Shown piece after piece: positions 1-5,325 of a stretch of DNA of 14,381 bases; within the stretch, counting starts at the first letter, position 1, and every line of letters begins with the position of its first letter. Source of the stretch: Roseimaritima sp. (lineage in GTDB: Bacteria; Planctomycetota; Planctomycetia; Pirellulales; Pirellulaceae). The position numbers and the translations under genes were made by a program. The notes beneath the pieces were generated by a model. That model did no database searches, was not told where the DNA came from, and was given only the letters and a program-made list of their open reading frames with translations. The stretch spans positions 1-14,381 of the forward strand of contig SLFV01000554.1 in the NCBI GenBank assembly GCA_007124075.1, given 5' to 3'.

Positions 1-1234
1 CGCCGTTGAGGAAAAACAAGCCACGTTCAGCACGACCGTTGCCCAGCAGGATTCTGCCGATCTGATAACGGACCTCGTAATCCAGCGGATCCTCGTGCAT
101 CGCCTTGATCAATGGCTCCAGATCAGCCAGTTCACGCCGTTGGCGAGCCACTTTTTCCAGAACGTGTTCGGCCTCCTGAACCCGGCCTAAACGCTGCAAC
201 GTCATCCCGCGTAAATGATCCGCGTTATAATGATCCGGCGCTTCACTGGCGACGAGCTCCAAGAACGACAACGCTTGCTGATAATCCTGGTCCACGAACG
301 CCAGTTCAGCCATGAAGTATCGCAGTTCGCCAGGCTCCTCAGCAATCCCAAGACGCAGGTGGGCTTGTTCCCGTTGGCTGTTCGGCAATTGCTGCAGACG
401 CGCCAAGCGCGCTCGAGCTACGGAAAAATCACCTAGCAGGAATTCACACTTCGCCAGCGGCAATTCTACAGCTTCGGTAGTCTCCGGATCGATTCGCTGG
501 CAATGTTCCAGCAACTCCTGGGCTTCCGCGGGACGTTTCCGTTGAATCAGAAAATTAGCATAGCCATACAAAGCCATGGCAAAGTTGGGATTTTTTTCCA
601 ACGCGATCTTGTATTCCCTTTCGGTGTCCTCCGGGCGGGATTCATTTTCCGCGATCCTGGCCAACTGAACGTGCGGCTTGGGGTCGACGGGACAATCGGA
701 CTTCCAAACCTGCAGAATCACTTTTGTTTCAAACAGACGACCTGCGGCATCCAACCCGAGGGCCAATGCGTCAGCGATGTCGGCAACATCCTTTCCGGGC
801 GCCAGCATCCATTGATTCAAATAATCAGCAACCTCCGGCAAACGCCCTGATTGCGCCGCAGCAAGTGCCCGTTCCCCGCGCACGACCTCGGCAGACGCCC
901 CGCGAGCAGTCGCCAATCGTAATTCCAGCTCCATCCCATCCAGTTCATTGCGGCGACGATGGATCCGAGCACGTTGGAGTGCAATTCGCGAACGATCTCC
1001 GTTCAGCCAGTCGGCAACGGTCAGCCACGATCTCGCTTGAAGCTCACTACGTTTTGCCAAATGGATATCGGCTCGCTGCAGTGGAAACGTCGCCCACAAG
1101 CCCATCCACCACGGAAAGACGACAACCAACAGACCGAAAACTGCAAGCAACCACGTACGGCGCAAGCGACCTCTTATCACCGGTGCCGAATCGCTTGATC
1201 GTCGTGGAGAGTTGATGCGACTTTGTCGTCTCAT
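1..1234 (-). CDS. Membrane-anchored TPR protein (3' end beyond left edge)
   Basis: The frame is open from an ATG at 1234 to the left edge (411 codons), so the C-terminus is missing. The N-terminus is Arg-rich (about residues 1-27), followed by one hydrophobic segment (about 28-47, WLLAVFGLLVVVFPWWMGLW), which predicts a single-pass anchor with the rest outside the cytoplasm. Residues from about 85 on are helical, with TPR-like repeats, for example around 200-250 (EYKIALEKNPNFAMALYGYA) and 305-365. The last residues seen (GRAERGLFFLNG) resemble the end of such proteins, so little is probably missing. The ATG shares four bases (ATGA) with the stop of the lipoprotein gene before it and has no clear ribosome binding site, which suggests translational coupling. 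TPRs normally bind proteins; the partner is unknown. I see no catalytic motif. Confidence 0.85.
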   Translation of the reverse strand, partial: MRRQSRINSPRRSSDSAPVIRGRLRRTWLLAVFGLLVVVFPWWMGLWATFPLQRADIHLAKRSELQARSWLTVADWLNGDRSRIALQRARIHRRRNELDGMELELRLATARGASAEVVRGERALAAAQSGRLPEVADYLNQWMLAPGKDVADIADALALGLDAAGRLFETKVILQVWKSDCPVDPKPHVQLARIAENESRPEDTEREYKIALEKNPNFAMALYGYANFLIQRKRPAEAQELLEHCQRIDPETTEAVELPLAKCEFLLGDFSVARARLARLQQLPNSQREQAHLRLGIAEEPGELRYFMAELAFVDQDYQQALSFLELVASEAPDHYNADHLRGMTLQRLGRVQEAEHVLEKVARQRRELADLEPLIKAMHEDPLDYEVRYQIGRILLGNGRAERGLFFLNG

Positions 1235-1671
1235 TCAAGCTTGATGTCAAACGAATTATCACCTTCGCTGACTGTGAACTCCAGACCACTTGTGCTGGAA
1301 CGTTGATACTTCGTCGGAATGCCCGACTGTGCCGACGAGTCCGTTCCGCTCGCACCGTCCCCCTCCATCATGGCTTCGTAATCTTGGTCAGTGATTTCGT
1401 CCGAACCAGGGGCAGCGGTGATAGCTATGTTGTAGGTCCCCAACGGAATCCGATTGCTTTCACCATACACCAAACTGTATTGACCGGTTGCCGAATCACT
1501 GACCGCGCTTGCGGTGGCTTCGTTGTTCATAAAGGTTACTTGCGCGGCAATAGGACTACCGTTTAACGTAACCGTTCCCGACACCGTACCGGTTGGCCCC
1601 GATCCGCCACATCCAGCAACCAATCCTAGACATGCAGTGACGAAGAAAAAGGACGCGTGTTTTCCTAGCAT
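1231..1671 (-). CDS. Small secreted lipoprotein, carboxypeptidase-regulatory/transthyretin-like fold
   Basis: A 146-residue protein. It has a short signal peptide ending in the lipobox LVAG-C (Cys21), followed by GGSG, so it should be lipidated and held on the envelope. The mature part begins GTVSGTVTLNGSPI..., the usual first strand of carboxypeptidase-regulatory-like (transthyretin/Ig-like) domains in planctomycete lipoproteins. The middle (about 90-125) is acidic and Ser/Gly-rich and may be a loop. I chose ATG 1671 because it puts the signal peptide at the right length and has a purine-rich AAGAAAG upstream. ATG 1701 (156 residues) is possible. Starts further upstream would translate through the hairpin repeat at 1743-1802 and are unlikely. 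In planctomycetes such genes often follow DUF1559 genes, as here; the function is not known. The stop overlaps the TPR gene start. Confidence 0.8.
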   Translation of the reverse strand: MLGKHASFFFVTACLGLVAGCGGSGPTGTVSGTVTLNGSPIAAQVTFMNNEATASAVSDSATGQYSLVYGESNRIPLGTYNIAITAAPGSDEITDQDYEAMMEGDGASGTDSSAQSGIPTKYQRSSTSGLEFTVSEGDNSFDIKLE

Positions 1672-1742
1672 AAATAGCTTTCTTGAGACGGGAGTGGTCA
1701 TCAAAGGGTCTGTTAGGCGAGCGGCGGAAAAAAGATGCCGTT

Positions 1743-1802
1743 GTAGGATGGCCTTCTGCGGCCGTCCGTTAATCGCGGGACGGGCTTGGAAGCCCATCCT
1801 AC
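1743..1802. repeat. REP-like inverted-repeat doublet
   Basis: Two arms of about 25 bp face each other: GTAGGATGGCCTTCTGCGGC at 1743, continuing to GTCC at 1767, and the reverse complement of GTAGGATGGGCTTCCAAGCC at 1778-1802. They match at most positions. Each arm is itself a hairpin: GGATGGCC/GGCCGTCC around a TTCTGC loop, and GGACGGGCTT/AAGCCCATCC. A pair of small hairpins in opposite orientation is the architecture of REP doublets (BIMEs). It lies between the DUF1559 and lipoprotein genes and would be in their transcript if they are cotranscribed. No REP-associated transposase is in the window. Confidence 0.7.
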
Positions 1803-1808
1803 TGAAAA

Positions 1809-1841
1809 CGGAGGTAATTTTTCATCTGCCGCTCGCCTTAT
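1809..1841 (-). repeat. 33-bp dispersed repeat, left copy
   Basis: On the minus strand this reads ATAAGGCGAGCGGCAGAT and continues to ACCTCCG. By eye it matches 3363-3395 on the plus strand at 26 of 33 positions, with 17 of 18 in the inner block (1824-1841 against 3363-3380). The two copies face each other across the DUF1559 gene. Confidence 0.65.
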
Positions 1842-1869
1842 CGCTAAAAACTTGGGCTTGGTCCGTCAT

Positions 1870-1915
1870 GGAATTCGCCAGAATTCCCGGCGCGCGAGGA
1901 ATTCTAGCGAATTCC
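1870..1915. repeat. 18-bp inverted repeat of tandem GAATTC hairpins
   Basis: GGAATTCGCCAGAATTCC (1870-1887) and GGAATTCTAGCGAATTCC (1898-1915) are inverted copies with one mismatch, separated by the GC-rich spacer CGGCGCGCGA. Each arm is itself palindromic (GGAATTC, 4-nt loop, GAATTCC). The design of two small hairpins in opposite orientation is the same as at 1743-1802 but with unrelated sequence. It sits about 100 bp downstream of the DUF1559 stop. Confidence 0.7.
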
Positions 1916-1951
1916 CACAGGACCGCTACGGACGGCCCTCTGCATCCACAT

Positions 1952-1990
1952 TTCCCCCGACTACCGCGGTTGATACAGGGCGTGGGGGAA
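1952..1990 (-). other. Possible mRNA hairpin downstream of the DUF1559 gene
   Basis: TTCCCCC and GGGGGAA form a perfect 7-bp stem around a 25-nt loop, which contains the palindrome ACCGCGGT. It starts 24 bp past the DUF1559 stop. There is no T-tract after it on the minus strand, so it is not a standard intrinsic terminator; a stability hairpin or factor site is equally possible. Confidence 0.35.
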
Positions 1991-2014
1991 GAAAACTTGC
2001 CGTTGCTAACCGCT

Positions 2015-3064
2015 CTAGAACTCGCCGACAGGAATTCCAACATCGCGGGTACACAGATACTTCAGGAGATGTAACTGAATGGTCTCGCTGACAAAACGAA
2101 CACTGCCATCCCCCATCGTTACTTGGACACCACCGGGATGGGCTGAAAGCAACGGGTTATTCGGACCAACGTTTTGATGGACCCCCGGGAGGTTCGCATT
2201 GCGGGTGTTGATTTGGTAACGAACCGAAGTCACATTGAACTGGCGGTTCGAAGGGCCATTCCAATTCGTAATCCGGCCACCGCCATCGGTTCCCATGTGC
2301 CAACCATGGTGGCCACGAAGATCCTGTTTGATGCCGTTGTTCAGCATGAAATCCGCATGCTCTGAAAATGCGATGACGTTTGTCGTTCCGTCGGTCAGGT
2401 TGGCGAAGGTCAACTGATGGTTTATCGGGAAAACCCCACCGGAGGAAAGGATGCCATTTTGTGCGTTAGCAGCACAACAGTTTGCCCCGGGACGGTTCCG
2501 GTTCTCCTGAAAAAGGTCCGTATCCGCGGCCGATCCCAGCGCGGGCGGCACATTGCCATCAACTTTGTCCTCATCGACCGCACCTGCGATTCCTAAGTAC
2601 GAAGGAAATGTGGTAACAGCACCACCCCCCGCATCGCGATTGACATCCATCGGGTTGGAAGGGCAGACCAAGGCTGAAAGTGTGGTCCCGTTGATTACAG
2701 CGCGGTTGTGCAAAGAACTGGGGCCTCCTCCACCAACCCAAGCTGGATGCCCCCCCACCGTCAGAATTTGATCAAATAACGCACCCTGCTCGATGTACGG
2801 CAGCATCCCCAGGTACAAGGAAAAGCCCCAGCCATTGGCATTGGTTGTCGTGGGAAATCTGTTGAACGAATCATGGTAATTGTGCAGAGCCAGCCCGAGT
2901 TGCTTCATGTTGTTACCACAAGACATTCGCCGCGCGGCTTCGCGCGCTGCTTGAACGGCCGGCAACAGCAAACCAACCAGCACACCAATAATGGCGATCA
3001 CAACCAACAGTTCGACCAAGGTGAACGCTCGTTGCCGAACATTACGAGAGGGGAGAGGGAACAT
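2015..3064 (-). CDS. DUF1559 pilin-like protein (H-X9-DG family)
   Basis: A 349-residue protein with the planctomycete DUF1559 plan. A type IV prepilin-like leader runs from [13 protein letters not shown] to [18 protein letters not shown], with a hydrophobic helix at about 14-36, followed by the hallmark [20 protein letters not shown] (about 36-55) and [16 protein letters not shown]. The C-terminus has the H-X9-DG motif: His309, then Asp319-Gly320, in [16 protein letters not shown]. The length is typical. The start is supported by GGAG at 3073-3076, 8 nt upstream. The expected prepilin peptidase site is before Phe14; the residue before it is Ala rather than the more usual Gly. The family is widely expanded in Planctomycetota and thought to be exported or part of pilus- or pseudopilus-like structures, but its function is not established. 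It is probably the first gene of a unit with the lipoprotein and TPR genes. Confidence 0.93.
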   Translation of the reverse strand: MFPLPSRNVRQRAFTLVELLVVIAIIGVLVGLLLPAVQAAREAARRMSCGNNMKQLGLALHNYHDSFNRFPTTTNANGWGFSLYLGMLPYIEQGALFDQILTVGGHPAWVGGGGPSSLHNRAVINGTTLSALVCPSNPMDVNRDAGGGAVTTFPSYLGIAGAVDEDKVDGNVPPALGSAADTDLFQENRNRPGANCCAANAQNGILSSGGVFPINHQLTFANLTDGTTNVIAFSEHADFMLNNGIKQDLRGHHGWHMGTDGGGRITNWNGPSNRQFNVTSVRYQINTRNANLPGVHQNVGPNNPLLSAHPGGVQVTMGDGSVRFVSETIQLHLLKYLCTRDVGIPVGEF

Positions 3065-3072
3065 GTGACAAT

Positions 3073-3076
3073 CTCC
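3073..3076 (-). promoter_or_regulatory. Ribosome binding site of the DUF1559 gene
   Basis: GGAG on the minus strand with 8 nt to the ATG at 3064. It is one of only two convincing Shine-Dalgarno sequences in the window and fixes this start. Confidence 0.7.
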
Positions 3077-3110
3077 GAATAGGAAAAGCAGGAAAAATCA
3101 TTCCAAAAGT

Positions 3111-3134
3111 TGTCGGTCAATCGATTTGACCAAC
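3111..3134. promoter_or_regulatory. Operator-like inverted repeat upstream of the DUF1559 gene
   Basis: GGTCAA (3115-3120) and TTGACC (3126-3131) are perfect inverted arms around TCGAT. The symmetry extends in part outward as GTTG/CAAC. It lies 50-70 bp upstream of the DUF1559 start, where a regulator site or promoter overlap would be expected. A second small hairpin, GCTGGT/ACCAGC with a 5-nt loop, is at 3138-3154. I found no good -35/-10 pair to anchor it. Confidence 0.35.
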
Positions 3135-3271
3135 TGCGCTGGTGGGTAACCAGCTAATTCAAGCGACCAGTACGAAACGGTTGTCGTGGAATAGAAAAAG
3201 CGGTGCTAAGGAGCCCGAACCGCCCGCTGTAGCGTTGTAACGGATTCGCAACCGGAAATCAATCATTTTTC

Positions 3272-3305
3272 AAAAAAAATGTTGGCTCGCGTGAAGGCTG
3301 CCAAC
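3272..3305 (-). terminator. Rho-independent terminator after the CRTAC1 gene
   Basis: On the minus strand GTTGGC, a 13-nt loop and GCCAAC form a 6-bp stem, then A and eight Ts (3279-3272). It lies about 100 bp past the CRTAC1 stop and before the DUF1559 gene, so it should end the cytochrome/CRTAC1 message and insulate the next unit. Confidence 0.7.
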
Positions 3306-3312
3306 GTCCGAT

Positions 3313-3336
3313 CGACAGGGCCTGTGGCCCGCGTCG
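3313..3336. other. GC-rich hairpin in the CRTAC1 3' region
   Basis: CGAC-a-GGGCC-TGT-GGCCC-gc-GTCG folds into a 9-bp stem with a small internal loop. No T-tract follows directly; it may assist the terminator just beyond it or protect the 3' end. Confidence 0.4.
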
Positions 3337-3362
3337 CGGAGCGTCTGCTCAGACAAGGCGAA

Positions 3363-3395
3363 ATAAGGCGAGCGACAGATTCAAATCCACCTCGG
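3363..3395 (+). repeat. 33-bp dispersed repeat, right copy
   Basis: It begins ATAAGGCGAGCGACAGAT and ends CCACCTCGG, 7 bp before the CRTAC1 stop codon. It is an inverted partner of 1809-1841 (26 of 33 by eye). A shorter direct echo, AAGGCG, sits just before it at 3355-3360. Confidence 0.6.
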
Positions 3396-3402
3396 TCAGC
3401 CC

Positions 3403-5325
3403 CTACGGGATTGTGGTCCCGAGACCGTGGTCTTGCGTGATCTCGACAGTGTGATTGATTTCGGGGTGGTCCACCGTTTGTTCGCTACCATCAGGCCACT
3501 GGATTTGCAATTGTCGGACGGTGTCTTGCCCCAATCCGATCGTGATGGGTAGTTCCACTTGGGAAAGATACCCCCGCGTGGGACTGACGAATCGGCGGAT
3601 GATTCGTCCCCCCGTAGTGATGGCCTCCACTTTGGTCCCAATGGCATCGCGGTTCGTTGTCTGGCCGTTGCCGATCAGCTTGATTCGCAACCAATGGTTG
3701 CCCGTTTGCTGGTCGTTACGCAGCAGTCGCGGCACACTACCGATCCCCACGATCAATAGATCCAGGTCGCCGTCCCCATCAATATCGGCGTACGTAGCGC
3801 CTCGTCCCACCAGCGGCACCGCAAAATCGCTGCCGGTCAATTCAGGTGACACCGGCACATATTCGGTTAGCGACTCGGGTCCCGCGTTCCAGAATAACTG
3901 CGGTGCCTGACGGTAGGTCTGGCTGGTCTGTACATTCGCGATTTCGTCTTCCAAATGACCGTTGGCGTGAAAAATATCGAGCCAACCGTCCAGATCCACA
4001 TCCAAAAACAACACACCAAAAGTCAGAAACAGACGCGTGCTGGGTCCCAGCCCATTGGCGATCGCTGCGTCGGAAAAGATTGTGCTGTCGGGTCCGGAAA
4101 CAAAATACGCACTCATTTCATTGGCAAAATTCCCGATCACGATGCACGCGCAACGGTGATCCCGGCGAGCGGGTTGAATATCAATGCCCATCGCTCCGCG
4201 GGCGTTACCATTGATATCAAAGGCAACCCCGGAAACGGCGGCAATCTCTTCGAACGTTCCGTCACCCAGATTACGAAATAACTGATTCTGCACCGTGTCG
4301 TTAGCAACCATCACGTCCAGGTGCCCATCGGCATCAAAATCATGAAACGCCAGCCCCAGTGATTTTGCCAGCGGGCTGCCGGTGGTGTTGGATCCGATCC
4401 GCAGACCTGCGGGGGCGGAGACTTCCGTAAAGCGACCATCGCCATCGTTGCGGAACAGTCGTGGATAGCTTCCGGCAAATGCCTGCGGACGCCCGTAGGC
4501 ACGCTGTCCCCCGGTTAGGCGAAAATCTTGCCCCAGATCATCCTCACGGCTCCACTGCAGGTATTGACAGACCCACAAGTCCAGGTGGCCATCGTTATCA
4601 AAATCAAACCAGCCGCAACTACTGCCCCAGTCTCCGGGCTGCCCGGCCACCCCCGCACTGTCGGTCACGTCGACAAATTTTCCCTCCTGGTTCCGAAACA
4701 GTCGATGCGGACCCTGCCTCGCGGGCTGGCCATTGCTTTGCGGTTCGGAGACTGCGGAGATAAAAATATCGACCCAACCATCGTTGTCAAAATCGCCCAC
4801 CGCGCAGCCTTGGCCGTACAGCACGGTTTCCAAGCCAACAGCGGCGGTCACGTCGCGAAAGTTGCCGTGACCATCATTTTCGTACAGCGCCAACGATGTA
4901 CCTTGGGGGTGCTGGGGTGCATCGGCCAGATCATGATTCCATCGCTTGGCACCAACGATCAGAATATCGGGCGCATTGTCGTTGTTGTAATCCAGGAAGG
5001 CACATCCGCCACACATCGTCTCCGGCAATAGTTTTTCTCCCGCGGCCCCGTTTTCCAATAGAAAATCAATTCCTGCTTGCGCTGTGATGTCGGTCCATGG
5101 CAATGCGGGGAGCGGGCGTCCGAGCGTGGTTCGGAACGATGGTGGTTGAACCGCAGCGGGGCCGCTGGAGGTAGGCTTGGGTTTTCGAAACAGACCGACT
5201 CCCCATGCCGTCGCGATGACTGCCACGATTGCCAGGATAAAACCAAACGAGTATCGGACAGCACTTCCGATTCGTTGCGGATCCTGCAAATCGTCTGCGT
5301 GGGAGGGTGGCTGGGGATTTGGCAT
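3403..5325 (-). CDS. CRTAC1-family VCBS/FG-GAP propeller protein with ASPIC/UnbV domain
   Basis: A 640-residue protein. One hydrophobic segment (about 26-46) with no clear cleavage site predicts a membrane anchor with the rest outside. Six VCBS/FG-GAP blades carry Ca-binding DxDxDG-type loops at about 112 (DYNNDNAPD), 178 (DFDNDGWVD), 241 (DFDNDGHLD), 329 (DFDADGHLD), 442 (DVDLDGWLD) and 514 (DIDGDGDLD). The first loop lacks the usual Gly. An ASPIC/UnbV domain follows at about 555-620 (GTKVEAITTGG, RGYLSQ, LQIQWPDGS). The fold is a beta-propeller common in planctomycete and other surface proteins; its ligand is unknown. The Cys pair CGGC (105-108) could form a disulfide. The ATG directly follows the TAA of the cytochrome gene (TAAATG) and has no ribosome binding site of its own, so it is probably translated by coupling and works with that protein. 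A terminator lies downstream. Confidence 0.92.
   Translation of the reverse strand: MPNPQPPSHADDLQDPQRIGSAVRYSFGFILAIVAVIATAWGVGLFRKPKPTSSGPAAVQPPSFRTTLGRPLPALPWTDITAQAGIDFLLENGAAGEKLLPETMCGGCAFLDYNNDNAPDILIVGAKRWNHDLADAPQHPQGTSLALYENDGHGNFRDVTAAVGLETVLYGQGCAVGDFDNDGWVDIFISAVSEPQSNGQPARQGPHRLFRNQEGKFVDVTDSAGVAGQPGDWGSSCGWFDFDNDGHLDLWVCQYLQWSREDDLGQDFRLTGGQRAYGRPQAFAGSYPRLFRNDGDGRFTEVSAPAGLRIGSNTTGSPLAKSLGLAFHDFDADGHLDVMVANDTVQNQLFRNLGDGTFEEIAAVSGVAFDINGNARGAMGIDIQPARRDHRCACIVIGNFANEMSAYFVSGPDSTIFSDAAIANGLGPSTRLFLTFGVLFLDVDLDGWLDIFHANGHLEDEIANVQTSQTYRQAPQLFWNAGPESLTEYVPVSPELTGSDFAVPLVGRGATYADIDGDGDLDLLIVGIGSVPRLLRNDQQTGNHWLRIKLIGNGQTTNRDAIGTKVEAITTGGRIIRRFVSPTRGYLSQVELPITIGLGQDTVRQLQIQWPDGSEQTVDHPEINHTVEITQDHGLGTTIP

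Larger units (their letters stand above)
1713..1841. repeat. Outer inverted repeat enclosing the REP-like doublet
   Basis: TTAGGCGAGCGGC at 1713-1725 faces GCCGCTCGCCTTA at 1828-1840 (12 of 13 pairs), with GATG (1734-1737) facing CATC (1823-1826). These arms enclose the hairpin doublet at 1743-1802, so the whole 129-bp block is a nested palindrome. The right arm belongs to a longer motif repeated at 3363-3395. Confidence 0.65.
3065..3402. other. Gene-free interval (338 bp)
   Basis: No credible coding region on either strand. It holds the 5' region of the DUF1559 gene (left part), the terminator at 3272-3305, a GC hairpin at 3313-3336 and the right copy of the 33-bp repeat at 3363-3395. Confidence 0.75.

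Noticed and set aside
1047..1355. 102-residue minus-strand frame
   Set aside because: It overlaps the ends of the lipoprotein and TPR genes in another frame, and its sequence is Arg/Ser-rich with no recognisable pattern.
1231..1797. Longer 188-residue version of the lipoprotein starting at 1797
   Set aside because: Its first 30 or so residues are encoded by the hairpin repeat and they push the signal peptide and lipobox far from the N-terminus.
1930..1947. Third degenerate copy of the REP-like arm (GGACGGCCCTCTGCATCC)
   Set aside because: Only about 8 bases are shared with the arm at 1743-1767, and the internal stem is not kept.
3080..3115. Sigma-54 promoter upstream of the DUF1559 gene (TGGAATG...CTGCT)
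   Set aside because: The GG and GC elements are 13 bases apart instead of 10.
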